A stretch of DNA of 64,000 nucleotides from Ashinkailepas kermadecensis (GCA_034440615.1 JAOTOM010004793.1:172001-236000); one strand, 5' to 3'. Positions 43,372 to 56,564 are shown, counted from the stretch's first letter. Numbers and translations are program-made. The notes: generated by a model from the letters alone, not told the origin.

Positions 43372-44784
43372 TGATCAGCCAACGATATCCAACTGATCAG
43401 CCAACGATATCCCACTGATCAGCCAACGATGTCCAACTGATCAGCCAACGATATCCAACTGATCAACCAACGATATCCCACTGATCAGCCAACGATATCT
43501 AACTGATCAGCCAACGATATCCCACTGATCAGCCAACGATATCCAACTGATCAGCCAACGATATCCAACTGATCAGCCAACGATATCCCACTGATCAGCC
43601 AACGATATCCCACTGATCAGCCAACGATATCCCACTGATCAGCCAACGATATCCCACTGATCAGCCAACGATATCCAACTGATCAGCCAACGATATCCCA
43701 CTGATCAGCCAACGATATCCAACTGATCAGCCAACGATATCCCACTGATCAGCCAACGATATCCAACTGATCAGCCAACGATATCCAACTGATCAGCCAA
43801 CGATATCCCACTGATCAGCCAACGATATCCCACTGATCAGCCAACGATATCCCACTGATCAGCCAACGATATCCCACTGATCAGCCAACGATATCCAACT
43901 GATCAGCCAACGATATCCCACTGATCAGCCAACGATATCCAACTGATCAGCCAACGATATCCCACTGATCAGCCAACGATATCCAACTGATCAGCCAACG
44001 ATATCCAACTGATCAACCAACGATATCCCACTGATCAGCCAACGATATCCAACTGATCAGCCAACGATATCCAACTGATCAGCCAACGATATCCCACTGA
44101 TCAGCCAACGATATCCAACTGATCAGCCAACGATATCCCACTGATCAGCCAACGATATCCAACTGATCAGCCAACGATATCCAACTGATCAGCCAACGAT
44201 ATCCCACTGATCAGCCAACGATATCCCACTGATCAGCCAACGATATCCCACTGATCAGCCAACGATATCCCACTGATCAGCCAACGATATCCAACTGATC
44301 AGCCAACGATATCCCACTGATCAGCCAACGATATCCAACTGATCAGCCAACGATATCCCACTGATCAGCCAACGATATCCAACTGATCAGCCAACGATAT
44401 CCAACTGATCAACCAACGATATCCCACTGATCAGCCAACGATATCCAACTGATCAGCCAACGATATCCAACTGATCAGCCAACGATATCCCACTGATCAG
44501 CCAACGATATCCAACTGATCAGCCAACGATATCCAACTGATCAACCAACGATATCCCACTGATCAGCCAACGATATCCAACTGATCAGCCAACGATATCC
44601 AACTGATCAGCCAACGATATCCAACTGATCAACCAACGATATCACACTGATCAGCCAACGATATCCCACTGATCAGCCAACGATATCCCACTGATCAACA
44701 AACGATATCCCACTGATCAACCAACGATATCCCACTGATCAACAAACGATATCCCACTGATCAACCAACGATATCCAACTGATC
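43372..44784. repeat. 22-bp satellite, about 64 copies
   Basis: The unit is CTGATCAGCCAACGATATCC plus AA or CA. It holds two 6-bp palindromes, TGATCA and GATATC. A and C variants follow a 10-unit (220 bp) higher-order order. The last units before the LINE switch to GATCAACC/GATCAACA variants, the same kind found at 47.47 kb. Confidence 0.96.
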
Positions 44785-44907
44785 AATCAATCAATCAATC
44801 CTTGTATTGGTACCAAGAGACACTCAGTATCAAATGTCAAAAACGCTGTCAAAAAAAGGGGTGGGACAGGAGGCTACTAAAACATTAAAAACACATGCAT
44901 ACAATAC

Positions 44908-46203
44908 TCAAACATTCCCACGTACAGCTCTATTCGGCGCCTCCTTCAGCTTAAACTTAAAAGCTCGTCGCATATTCTCGGCCCTAACTTCCTCGGGGAG
45001 ACTGTTCCAAAGAACTGCAGCACGGTACATGAAGGAGCGTTGCGCAAAAGAAGTTTTCAGGCGTGGGCACTCTACTGAAAATGGTATTGATCGCGTAGAT
45101 CGAGAGCTGACATCACTTCTCAATGTCACAAGATCACGCAGGGTTTCAGGTGCTCCCGAGTGATGCACTGCAAGATGAACCAGTGAGCAATCCCTAATGT
45201 CGACAAAGCGTTGAAAGCTAGGCCAGCCTAACCGCTCAATAACATGCGATATATGACCATAGCGAGAGGTCCTAGTTATGATCCTAGCCGCCCTCATTAT
45301 GACTTTTTGGATTCGCACGCGCTCGGTGTCACATGCAGCAGACCAGATTGAGCAACAGTACATTACATGGGGGAAAACCAGTGCAAGCACTAACTTCGAC
45401 AGCGTTTCTTCAGTAAAAGAACGTACATGCTTGGCTAGAGGAAAGATAATGCGGTTACATTTCTTAGCAATATCGCCAATTTGTTCACTCCATGTTAACG
45501 ATTCGTCCATGGTCACACCCAGGTTTTTGATAGATGAGACACGTGAAATATCCGATCCAAGAACAGAGAGGCTGATGCTAGGCAGCCGCGCGATCATCTG
45601 GCGAGAACCAAAAATCACAAATTGCGTTTTAGATCGGTTGAGCTTGAGAAGATTTACACGGTACCACGAGCTCATAGTTTCCAAGCACGATTCGAGACGG
45701 CGTTTTGCATACATTATGTCCTCCAATTTCGATGACAACATCACCTGTGTGTCGTCAGCGTAAGCAACGACTTTAAAGACATCACCTATGTGCGAGAGAA
45801 GATCATTTGTGTACAACAAAAACAGAATTGGACCACACAAACTTCCTTGTGGAACACCACAGGATACGTTGCATACAAGTCTTCCGGGCCGAACTACCTG
45901 TCTGCGATTTGAAAGGTAAGATCTAAACCAAGAGCTGTCGATGCCGCACCACTCTAATTTGGTGAAGAGTCGGCTATGAGACACGCAATCGAAGGCACTA
46001 GACAAATCTACTGATGCGAGCAGACAAACGCGGCGCCTTTCGATGCAATTTGTGACATAAGCTACTACATCAGCAAGGGCAGTTTCAGTAGAGTGAAGTG
46101 ATCGATAGGCATGTTGCGAGTTGTTAAGAAGACAATTTCGGTGGAGATACGCAGTGAGCTGGTTGACTACTATCTTCTCGCACAGTTTTGACACGTTACT
46201 CAA
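44908..46203 (-). pseudogene. LINE reverse transcriptase domain and C-terminal region
   Basis: A 431-codon frame with LLNNSQHAYR, SVDLSSAFDCVSH, GVPQGSLCGPILF and the catalytic YADD box (45751-45762), then the C-terminal RAAVLWNSLPEEVR segment common in CR1/Jockey-like LINEs. The N-terminal part of the domain continues at about 46210-46460 in another frame (e.g. ELWKLAEIVPIFKKG). An apparent one-base loss near 46217 and a second shift near 46465 break it. Confidence 0.9.
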
Positions 46204-46408
46204 GATCGAGATGGCCTATAACACTTGGGATCGTCAGGGCAGCCTTTCTTGAAGATTGGTACGATTTCAGCCAACTTCCACAGTTCCGGAAAAGTACATG
46301 ACGATAAACTGAAGTTGATTATGTGCAAAATATGTACACACACCGAAGGAAACGACATATTGAGCAATTTCAGGGACACATTGTCGTCACCACGAGCACT
46401 GGTAGGAT

Positions 46409-46945
46409 TTAAATCACGCAGGGCATGAGAGAGTTCGGGAAGAGTGGCGGCTTCAGCTTGAATGCTGAGCTAACAACGCGCGGAGGGCGAGGTTGATGCG
46501 CTGTATTTGGGTCCAAATCCCCTAAAGAATGCAAAGCAGCAGCCACGCGCTTGCCAGTTGAAGAAAAATGCCGGTTTTGTTCGTCAGCGAACAACTCTTT
46601 CTCCTGGTTGGAACGTGATGGTTCAGTTGATGGTGGAGTTGTCTTCTTCTGAAAGAGATGACGTCGAACGTGCGGCCAGACGTTGTCATTTTCTTCCAAA
46701 GTCCGATCGAAGAAACGACTTTTGGCGACGACGAGCTCAGTGGAGGTCCGTTGATTTAGCTCATGGTAGAGTTGCCAATCCTCGTCACTCCCGGATCGGT
46801 CCGCTTGGCTGTGAGCCCAGTCACGTCGAAGGGTCAGGGCGCGGAGGTCAGCATTCTCAGCGATCCAGGGTGGCACTGAGCGGCGATTCGCGAACTTCGT
46901 GACGGTAGGGCAGTGAGCATCCATGACGCATTTCCAGATGTTCAA
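46409..46945 (-). pseudogene. LINE linker between endonuclease and reverse transcriptase
   Basis: The frame reads through VPPWIAENADLRALTLRRDW and later FFDRTLEENDNVWPHVRRHL, typical of the linker between the two enzymatic domains. It is in the same frame as the endonuclease but separated from it by a TGA at 46946-46948, and it loses frame near 46465. Confidence 0.75.
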
Positions 46946-46948
46946 TCA

Positions 46949-47471
46949 TGCGTCCCACTTGCCGTCAACTGTGTTGGCCTCATACAGGCCAGACGAGTCC
47001 ACCATGAGAAAAGCTAGGGGCAGCTGACCAGGGAGGAGGTGACGGGTGCGCTGAAAAGTGATCCTTTGGCGTTGAAACGACGGACGGTTTATTTTAGCTG
47101 TGACTGTGACTGCCCGGTGGTCACTGATGTGCACCTCCATGACGTCACAAGCCAAAATTTTGTCGGTGGCGTTGGAGATCGCGATGTCGAGAAGCGTTTT
47201 TGAAGTGCGCCGTGTGCCATCCCGGAGGTTAACCGTCTGTACCCGCGTGGGCTTCTTCACGAGTTGATGCAGACACAAGTCGTTAAAAATGGTGTTGAAA
47301 CGTTCAACCCCCGGTTTTGAAGCGTCTAACAAATCGATATTCACATCTCCCATCGCGAATAAAGGCAAGCCATGGCTAGTTGCGAAGTCAATTTGGTGCT
47401 CCAAATCATCCAGATCAGCACCTACGGTTCCATTGGGCGGGCGGTAGAGGCAGCCTACGATGACAGAGGTA
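46949..47471 (-). pseudogene. LINE AP-endonuclease, C-terminal half
   Basis: Visible motifs are GCLYRPPNG, MGDVNIDLLD, LLDIAISNA and ISDHRAV, the GDxN and SDH boxes of the APE-type endonuclease. The N-terminal catalytic Asn/Glu half is absent; residues before it are read from satellite sequence. Confidence 0.85.
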
Positions 47472-47857
47472 TCAACCAACGATATCCCACTGATCAACTA
47501 ACTATATCCCACTGATCAACAAACGATGTCCCACTGATCAACCAACGATATCCAACTGATCAACCAACGATATCTCACTGATCAACCAACGATATCCCAC
47601 TGATCAACCAACGATATCCCACTGGCCAACCAACGATGTCCCACTGGCCAACCAACGATGTCCCACTGATCAACCAACGATGTCCCACTGCTCAATCAAC
47701 GATATCCCACTGATCAGCCAACGATATCCCACTGATCAACCACCGATATCCAACTGATCAACCACCGATATCCAACTGATCAACCAACGATATCTCACTG
47801 ATCAACTAACGATATCCCACTGGTCAACCAACGATATTCCACTAATCAACCGGAGGA
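47472..47857. repeat. 22-bp satellite, continuation beyond the LINE
   Basis: About 17 more diverged units than in the main block, mostly GATCAACCAACGATATCCCA, with GATGTC and TGGCCAACC variants. Confidence 0.93.
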
Positions 47858-48974
47858 TCTGGCCGGAGACGGCGGGGGTTAAAAAACGTCCTCTGTCTGT
47901 GCGCATCCAATCAACTTGTTTTATTTTTTGGAAATGCATGGCTGCACATACAAATACTAACCGGCATGCGTGACGAATTTCCCGGTGCTGCAGCAATGTT
48001 CGCTTCCAAATACGAGATATTACATTTTGATACCCGTGGAACTGATACTCCTTTGACCATGAACAAACAAAAAATGTAAGGGAGTGTAAATACGGGTGGC
48101 ATTCGCAACTTGCTAAGAAATCTTCCCTTGTTATTCGTGTCCGTCGCTGGCGGGTTCTGTCAACAGCATATGCCCGGCTAATAGCGCCGAGACACAAATC
48201 GACTCAGATTCTTCACCGGACATCACCACAGCAGTGCGAGTCGCTGTGACTGGAGACGTGTCTGCTGCCAGGCCTCTCGTTGGCCACACCGCTGCACTGG
48301 TGCGCGCACCAAGTGTCAGCTCATTGAGAGCAGCACGCCGTACATTGCGCCGCTCCCGAGCCCATTACGCTGAACAGCGGGGCGGCCTCATAGAGCAGCG
48401 TTTGGTGGCGGTAGTTCAAGGTCGGCATTTGAAGACATTCGAAGTTGTCTTCAGCCGATGGCGTGACGATTGAAATTGATTGAAGATCTGCATTGTTTGG
48501 CGGCGGCACGCCTTTCGGCTGTCCACAGTGACTTCCGAAAAGCTCGGTGCATTCTGGAATAATCCTTGTTGGCAGGCTGGCATAATGCATTCTGATGGCA
48601 ACGTGTTTTCTTGGTCTTCTGCCAAGACCAATGGGTTCGTAGCGAGGGGTCTGCGAAAATGTTGGGGCCTTTTTCGGAGCCCTGGATGCCTCTTGTCAGG
48701 ACTAATGGATATCTGAGCCTTTAATCTTCACAATGCATGGTGTGACCTCCTGCCGGTTGCCGGGGCCTTCGTGCGAGATCCAGGGGTTCCATGTTAATAC
48801 GAATAGGCTTCCTGGCCTGAAGCCTCCAGATAGGCATGACAGGACATCCTGTTGGGTGTTGGGCAATCTTCGCAAATTCCACGGACCTCCCGTTAAGCAT
48901 GCTCACTTGGGATCCTCAGACATGAGAAGGTTTCTTGCCAGGCTTTTGGTGCTTTGGTAAGCTCTAAGAGCTCC

Positions 48975-49205
48975 CTATTCGGGTAAGCGGGTTTCCTGGA
49001 CGGGAGTCACCTGTCCGATGTTTGTGTCTTTTCGTGAGGTCTAAGAGCCCCCTGTCCTGCTAAGTGGGTTTCCTGGACGGGAGGCACCTGTCCGATGTTT
49101 GTGTCTTTTCGTGAGGTCTAAGAGCCCCCTGTCCTGCTAAGTGGGTTTCCTGGACGGGAGGCACCTGTACGATGTTTGGGCATTTTCGTGAGGTCTAGGA
49201 GCCTC
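48975..49205. repeat. 77-bp repeat, about three copies
   Basis: GGGTTTCCTGGACGGGAG, CACCTGTCCGATGTTTG and TTTTCGTGAGGTCTAAGAGC recur at 77-bp intervals. Confidence 0.9.
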
Positions 49206-49394
49206 CTTCCGAGCCTCCTTGCCCTTCTGGCCGAGGCCTTATAATAGCACGATGAACCTCTTGACCTGATACCCTATAGCATGATTCAACCTCCTGGCCT
49301 GGGGCCTTATAACATGATAGGCCTCCTTGGATGCTTTAGCCTCCAGAAATTTAAGTGGGGAAAGGGCCTGCGTTCCACTGTTTCTCGACAGTGG

Positions 49395-49555
49395 CATACC
49401 CGTGGCATCGGTCTTGGTCAACTGACCTAGTTAGTTAGTTGCTCGGGCTTGACGACGTCTCGACTGTGGTAGATACCCGTGGCATCGGTCTTGGTCAACT
49501 GACCTAGTTAGTTAGTTGCTCGGGCTTGACGACTTCTCGTCTTGACGACGTCTCG
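49395..49555. repeat. 78-bp tandem duplication
   Basis: CCCGTGGCATCGGTCTTGGT, CAACTGACCTAGTTAGTTAG and GCTCGGGCTTGACGAC occur twice. Confidence 0.85.
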
Positions 49556-49978
49556 ACTGCGGTAGTCTTGTCGCGTTCGTAGTCATTTTTGTCTTCTCTT
49601 AGTATGCTGCGCGAGTGGTGTCCACGGTGTACGTGCTGTACATTCGATGTCCACGTTGCGATTTCAGCACGTGAGGGTATGACAAACACACAGAAGACCG
49701 CACGTCTCGTTTGATGATTGAAAATAGCCTTCGTGACTACTCATTTTGGAACAAGTGATCACACCACACTCTGCCTAGTGGCTAGCATGTCAGGTGTCTT
49801 CAATGTACAGTCTGGTTCATGGTCGTACGAGGCCATCACAAGTGAGTTTTACGCTCATGGTTGGCGCACATGGCACAATAAGCTTGTTCAGCGGATGGGT
49901 GGGTCGGGGGGGGGGGGGCGAGCTCCAAAAAAGCAATTCAACTGATCTATTCATCACCACAGCACTTCATTTCATCAT

Positions 49979-50170
49979 CAATGGCGCGTCATTTGAGCAT
50001 CAATGGCGCATCATTGGGCATCAATGGCGCATCATTGGGCATCAATGGCGTGTCATTGGGTATCAATGGCGTGTCATTCGGTATCAATGGCGGGTCCTTT
50101 GGGCATCAATGGCGTGTCATTTGGTACCAATGGGGCGTCATTGGGCATCAATGGCTTGTCCCTTGAGCAT
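49979..50170. repeat. 21-bp minisatellite, about nine copies
   Basis: Units of GGCATCAATGGCGTGTCATT type. Frames across it (SINGASLGINGASL) are repeat artefacts. Confidence 0.92.
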
Positions 50171-50878
50171 TAATGACATTGCATATCGTTGTGCAATCCA
50201 AAACAATATGAGCTATTACAATACAGTCATACAGTAAGTGTCGAAGTATATACGATAGCGCAGCTTCAAAATATTGCATTGCCAAAATACAATCACAGAT
50301 GTAATTAACGAATTCATTAGTTTCTCTTTAGAACTTAGCATGTCTAAGCCATATTTCACTCATTTGCAATAATATGTTTCCATTTCATCTGTGTGATTTT
50401 TACTTCTATGTTGTTATAGGATACAATGATTATAGCGTGGGAGAAAGGCTGTGTATGCAGCAGAGGAGTTGATATGCGTGTTTTCAACTTCAAGATGCAC
50501 GTACATCGTACATAAAGATTCACCAGCACTCACGCCTTTCGCCTTCCGCGACGTCTTCCGGAAGGAATTGTTGAGACAAAATTTCGTTCAGGGAACGATT
50601 CCTCAGTGCTTTCTTGGTTCTTCATACAGCAAAGCTGTTGGTTCCGATGAATAAGGAGCACGATCAGATTTTCTCCGGACCTTCATATATTTTTAGTGAC
50701 AACTTGTGAATATCGTCCCTGCACGCACATCTGAAGGACGCTGGGCGATGCGTTACGCCCCGATTAGGAAGCGATTCACCTGACTAGGTCCACGCGCTGT
50801 GTTTCGGTGACACCTCGACTTCACAGGAAAGTGCAGACAGCAAGCGAAGTGGAATGAAGTGAGTGACGCTCGTGGTGC
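50171..50878. other. Intergenic, nothing recognised
   Basis: AT-rich then mixed sequence with no recognisable feature. Confidence 0.5.
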
Positions 50879-50882
50879 TTAA

Positions 50883-51850
50883 CACGCTCACTGGAGGGGG
50901 GAGGCGAAATCCGCCTACCCCTCCGGTTTTTCGTACATAACTCCTGATTTTACCGGTCGATGTGCGCCAGTTTTTGCGTACCTACTGAGAAATACGCGTC
51001 GTTTAAAGCAGGAAAACGGAAATCTGCCGAAAATTTTATCGAGTTCGAGGCCGTTAAAGTCAAAACATTTCGTAGCGCCAGACAACAAAAATCGGCGCTG
51101 ATGCGCTTCCCGTATATTGGCAAAAGGGAAGTGTTCTTGGCAACACTAGCGACTTCTTTGATGTATATTGTTATGCTGTATATTTGCAAGGTCATGTTAG
51201 GTCGCCGAGGTCAAGTCAGGTCAAGTTCATAACAGGTTAATGGAACCAAACTTGGTCAACTGGAATGTTGTCATAAATGCAAGTGACTGTCATGCGATGG
51301 ATGTCACTTTGCATGTTACTCCCTACACATCCTGAAAACTACTGTTTGTAACTGTGTACCTAAGCGTTTCCATACTTTATTCATGTATTTCACTCCATTC
51401 TTCGCGAAGCCGATTGCGCCGAACCGCCCGACGGAGCAGTCGGGCGGGCGACCCGGTTCCAATAACTGGAACAGGTAACTGACCGGATAAAGTGCCGCTA
51501 TATAGGTGACCTGAGGTCAAATGCCGGGTCTAGCATCTGTATTGCATCATTAGTAATGTCCAAAGCATCACTGATGTCCATTTTGGAGCATTTAAACACA
51601 ATCACAGCGATCCATAACAATGACAAGCCAAGCCACGCAAAACAAGAAAATTTGGTCATATGTGACCTCATTTAACCTTGAAGATATTAACCTAAGGTCA
51701 TAAACTTTTTGCACAATAGAGTTCACTACCGTACCCATCCACCCTGAAAATTTTGTAACTTCAGCTTTAATAGGAGCCGAGATCTTAGGGGGGTCGGAAT
51801 CCGCCCCCCCTCCAGTGCGCGTAATTTTCAGAGGCCCTCCAGGGCGCGTA
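50883..51850. mobile_element. Non-autonomous TTAA-flanked transposon (piggyBac-like), copy 2
   Basis: Same family and orientation as the element at 18.87 kb, with TTAA at 50879-50882 and 51851-51854. The ends are CACGCTCACTGGAG and, inverted, TACGCGCCCTGGAG. It is about 80 bp longer, through a variable block near 51280-51380. No transposase. Confidence 0.8.
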
Positions 51851-51854
51851 TTAA

Positions 51855-54515
51855 TTGGAGCCGTGCTGAATAGCAAATGTTCGTCACGCGTAGCTTTGGC
51901 CGAAGCAGGATAGACATTGGATTATGGGGTGGGAGTGGGAGTCAGTTGACATTGCTGGCTACACTGCCAACATTAGAGGGACACCCGCCGTACGCCTTTC
52001 GACCGGCTGTGAACCGGCTGGTGAGGGGCTTCTTAGAGATTACGGAGGCTCAGAGGCTCAGTATGGTGGTGACACATAGGTTCACGAGCTAGCACGCCAC
52101 TTGAGGGCAGAGAGCCATAACTGTTCAGCATCAGTGAGAGGGATATTGGTTTATGTCCATGTTCATGTAGCCTTGAAATGCCTACCACCTCTCCCCATGT
52201 TGCACTGATCGTACTCCAGTGTTATTAAAAACACAACATTGGACTTTACGGAAAACCTATGCTTCACGGCGTCCACGCTGCTACCTCCTCACCCACCTCC
52301 CAGCTCTCGCACCCCCCCCTGCTTCTCCTAAGAAAGTGATGTACGAAAACTTACGACATTGGAATCATGAACTCAAACCGGCATCCAAGCTGTGCAACTT
52401 TGACTGCTATTCATATCCGTCTTCCAGGTATGGGCTACTGGTATTCATATCCGTCTTCCAGGTATGGGCTACTGGTAAAAGCATACAAATCTTGACGCAG
52501 ACAGTCGTGGGTGAGCGTCGCCAGTTGTGTGTTCAGTTGTTCGTCCTCTATGCCTGGAGGTTGGATAGGCCAGCTGTGTTTGTTCAGTTGTTCGTTCTCT
52601 ATGCCTAGAGGTTGGGTAGGCCAGCTGTGTGTGTTCAGTTGTTCGTTCTCTATGCCTGGAGGTTGGATATGCGCTGTTCCTTCGTCAGCCTTGCCGTCAG
52701 GTGGATGGAGGTGCCGATTCTCTTCTGCCAGGGACAGGGGCGGATTCATGGGGAGGTGCACTAGAGGTACGTGTGTCCCTCGCCATGGAAAGGTGGTGCC
52801 TTTCTGGCCCGGAGAGGCGCCCTTCAGGAAGGCTCGAGTGCACCCCTGTTCCCCCGTTCAACGAATTCGTCATCGGATCTTAAACAGACCCGACGACTTG
52901 ACCACTTGACCACCGGCCAGCCTTCATAAGCCACCCGACTGAGTAGGTCACGTCGTACATCATTACATCACCCGCCAAATCGCAGAAATCGACTGTTGCA
53001 CAATGGCGCCAAATCGACTGTTGCACAATGACGCAAAATCGACTGCTACAAAATAGCGCTAAATCGACTGAAGCACAATCTTCGACAGTCAACACGGTAC
53101 AGCAGCATCGTTATGGGGCGACAGAACTGGCCCTTAGTGCGGCAGAAGTAGGCGGCAGAAGGTCGGCAGAAGTGGGCGGCAGAAGTACGCGGCGGAAGTA
53201 CGCGGCAGAATTGGGCGGCAGAAGTGGGCGGCAGAAGTGGGCGGCAGAAGTGGGCGACAGGGTGTCTGCGGCCACGGGAGGGCGGCGCACTACCGGTTCG
53301 GTCCGCCGAACTGTTTGGTGCTGCCACCACTGCTCGCCAACACCTATGTCACGTGACTACTAACCCGCCTCCGTCTCGTCAAATGAGCTCTCTGAGCCAC
53401 TGCAGGGGCGGCGCACTGCCGCTGGACCGCCTGCATCGCATCGCAGTCGTGGGCAACAGTGGGCCTTCGGCATCAGGGCCACGAGGCCAGGTCCCGCCCG
53501 AAGGTGGTGCTCTGATCCACCTCCAGACAATTCTTGCCATGGGCGTAGGAACAGGGAGGCGCAAAGGGACCCCCCCCAGCCTACCCCACCCAACTTTGGA
53601 CATGCTTAGCATTGGCCCACTGGCGTTACATGGATATAGTCGACTCAAAGGTGACTCCTGGTAGATATTGTTTTTGTAGATATTCCGCACATACATCTTC
53701 TGAACATAGATTTTCTTAACTTAAATATTCTGCACGTGGATCTTATACCCGTAGACGTTAAACTTGTAGACCTTATGCACGTATATACTATGCATGTAAA
53801 TCTTGTGAACGTAGATATTATGGCCTAACTGGCCTCCGACAGTGCTGATGAAGATTCATGCAAACAGGTTGCGCGCTGGACCGGTATGTGAAGTCCATTG
53901 ATGGTGCTCATAATATGCAAAGCATATGTCAATAAATCAGGGGTGGATATCTACATCGGAACACACAGGAACAAACAAGCAGGCCTGTGCGATGCCATAC
54001 ACTCACTGCCTAGGACCGGATGTGGTCTTTTATTACCTGCACACAACTTACAGTACCATGGTATCCAAATTGACTCATCTTCTCCAGCCAGATAGCCAGA
54101 AGTTGAAAAGGTTTAGGTCTGTCGACTACCCCTGTCTCCCCTCCCCACTCCCCCAAAAACAATTAAACTTCAATGACGTTCTGAAAAAAGTAATTGAAAT
54201 TCGTACGTCCTCGGTGATCCAAAGGTAGGTCCGGAAACCGCACGTTAGTTGACGCTGGTAAAACGCTTTAGCTGTTGTTTGCCAAAAGGGAATATTTATT
54301 TCATAATGCGTTTACTGACGAAAACCAAATATTGTTCTTGTTGTCACCCTTCGTGTGCACTTCGTGCTGGTCAGACGAACTTTGTGTTTCCCTTGCACTG
54401 ATCAGAGGTAGCATCTGTCTCACGTGCTGGTAGGCAAGCAGGTGGTTTTCCCACCTCTGTGGTTATCTCGGTGACTGGCCAGGTGGGTGACAGGTCGTAA
54501 TCTCCCGGATACACT
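51855..54515. other. Intergenic with several short tandem repeats
   Basis: No gene recognised. It contains an exact 34-bp duplication (52408-52475), a 51-bp repeat in three copies (about 52510-52670, GTTCAGTTGTTCGTTCTC), a 26-bp repeat in four copies (52978-53095, AAATCGACTGTTGCACAAT), a 15-bp repeat (53140-53262, GGCGGCAGAAGTGGG), and a degenerate 20-bp GTAGATATTCTGCAC-like repeat (53675-53830). Confidence 0.7.
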
Positions 54516-54519
54516 CGGC

Positions 54520-55465
54520 TCGGTCGCATCAGCTGGTCCGGTCAGCTGGAGTGGGTGTAGCCACTTCAGCTGGTCTGGTCAGCTGGAGTGAGTGTGACCG
54601 CTTCAGCTGGCCCGGTCAGCTGGAGTGAGTGTGGTCGTTTCAGCTGGTCCGGTCAGCTGGAGTGAGTGTGACCGCTTCAGCTGGCCCGGTCAGCTGGAGT
54701 GAGTGTGGTCGTTTCAGCTGGTCCGGTCAGCTGGAGTGAGTGTGGTCGTTTCAGCTGGTCCGGTCAGCTGGAGTGAGTGTGGTCGTTTCAGCTGGTCCGG
54801 TCAGCTGGAGTGGGTGTAGCCACTTCAGCTGGTCCGGTCAGCTGGAGTGGGTGTAGCCACTTCAGCTGGTCCGGTCAGCTGGAGTGGGTGTAGCTACTTC
54901 AGCTAGTCCGGTCAGCTGGAGTGGGTGTGACCGTTTCAGCTGGTCCGGTCAGCTGGAGTGAGTGTGGTCGTTTCAGCTGGTCCGGTCAGCTGGAGTGAGT
55001 GTGACCGTTTCAGCTGGTCCGGTCAGCTGGAGTGGGTGTGGCCGCTTCAGCTGATCCCTTCAGCTGGAGTGAGTGTGGTCGTTTCAGCTGGTCCGGTCAG
55101 CTGGAGTGGGTGTGGCCGCTTCAGCTGATCCCTTCAGCTGGAGTGGGTGTAGCTACTTCAGCTGGTCTGGTCAGCTGGAGTGGGTGTAGCCACTTCAGCT
55201 GGTCCGGTCAGCTGGAGTGAGTGTGACCGCTTCAGCTGGCCCGGTCAGCTGGAGTGAGTGTGGTCGTTTCAGCTGGTCCGGTCAGCTGGAGTGAGTGTGG
55301 TCGTTTCAGCTGGTCCGGTCAGCTGGAGTGAGTGTGGTCGTTTCAGCTGGTCCGGTCAGCTGGAGTGAGTGTGGTCGTTTCAGCTGGTCCGGTCAGCTGG
55401 AGTGGGTGTGGCCGCTTCAGCTGATCCCTTCAGCTGGAGTGAGTGTGGCCGCTTCAGCTGGTGCT
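54520..55465. repeat. 37-bp minisatellite, about 25 copies
   Basis: Unit TTCAGCTGGTCCGGTCAGCT plus GGAGTGAGTGTGGTCG. Most units carry GTGAGT on the plus strand, a 5' splice-site-like string; others read GTGGGT. Confidence 0.95.
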
Positions 55466-55534
55466 GGATGAGGTCCGATCAGCTGGAGTCCCTGTCGTTC
55501 ACCGTTAGCTGCATTGCTATTCATTCCGTGGTCG

Positions 55535-55610
55535 ACATTGCATGGTCGACATTCCGTGGTCAACATTCCCTGGGCGACATTCCGTGGTCGACATTCCGTG
55601 GTCGACATTG
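55535..55610. repeat. 14-bp GGTCGACATTCCGT repeat
   Basis: About five copies of GTGGTCGACATTCC variants. Confidence 0.85.
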
Positions 55611-55615
55611 CCACA

Positions 55616-56564
55616 ACCTGTTTGAGATAGCATCAGTGTCACAGCCATTTAACACAGCACCTACCAGTGTCATAGGCGCATGATCAGTTGATAGACAAGG
55701 CATAATTTGCATTATGCCTTGAATGTTTGAGGTGGATAAGAATCTGTCCGACGTATTGAGGGACAGCTGTCAGACGTAATGTCTTCGCGATGCTGACAAT
55801 GCGCTTTCACAATGTAAGTCAGCACGTCTTGGACTTCAACGTTTCTTTCAACCCGAATGTTCGACAAGGTTATTCTGCTAAATTGTCTCCAACCAGTGCT
55901 TAAGTTGTTGCAGGTGTGAATAACAAGCTAGATAATAATGGCGATAAATAAGCCGCTTTGTAGTTCCAATGAGCTTTTATCGCGGGTGTCATTCGATGAA
56001 CGCTAATTGGGACGGAATGTGTTAATATCTGGCACTGCGAATTTCGGCATTCCAAGGAGCTAATCCGCTAAGACCGACTGCCTGAATATTTGCAGTAAGC
56101 TAGGTAACGACTAGCGAATGCCAGCAAGCACTCCTGCACCGCCCAGCTAATAAAACAGTTCAGCAGTTGCCATCCTCACACCACTCGCCCCCGGGATTAA
56201 TACGCAGGCGGTGATCTGAGTTGCATTCACCACATCAATTAGAAGGGCCTTAGACGTGCACTTGACAGAGCTAACGATCACAGCGGGTCATTGGTTGGCA
56301 CGTGAGCTGATTTGCGTCACTAGCAGTAGCTCCCGGAGACGACGGAGGCGTGGTGCACCGGACCGCCAGCAGCCGTCGTCCAACCGGACGAGTCCATTCA
56401 GCAGCGTCGACTTTCACACACGTCCTTCCCGGTCGGCTCAGTCGCGCAATTCGAGGGTGCGCCGGCGCTGGACGCTGGACGCTGGACGTCCGGTAAGCGG
56501 CGCCGCTGTGCTACGTGACCGTGTGATGGGCGCGATAACAGACGCGGCGCCGGCGGCCGCCGGC
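55616..56564. other. Intergenic; CpG-rich at right edge
   Basis: The last 250 bp are GC-rich, with GGACGTCCG|GTAAGC resembling a splice donor, so an untranslated or short first exon is possible. No protein family is recognised. Confidence 0.35.

Larger units (their letters stand above)
44785..47471 (-). mobile_element. 5'-truncated, dead non-LTR retrotransposon (LINE)
   Basis: On the minus strand, an endonuclease tail, linker and reverse transcriptase are followed by a 3' UTR of about 110 bp ending in an (ATTG)n tail. Short tandem-repeat tails are known from CR1/L2-type LINEs; the clade is inference. The N-terminal half of the endonuclease is missing, with satellite directly joined to it. 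At least one nonsense codon and two frameshifts make it non-functional. It splits a 22-bp satellite array. Confidence 0.9.
47858..49978. other. Intergenic with small duplications, no recognised gene
   Basis: Open frames of up to 131 codons on the minus strand at 47.8-48.2 kb run into satellite sequence and match nothing I recognise. Two short arrays are listed separately. Confidence 0.45.

Noticed and set aside
49979..50237. Frame reading SINGASLGINGASL
   Set aside because: Product of the 21-bp tandem repeat.
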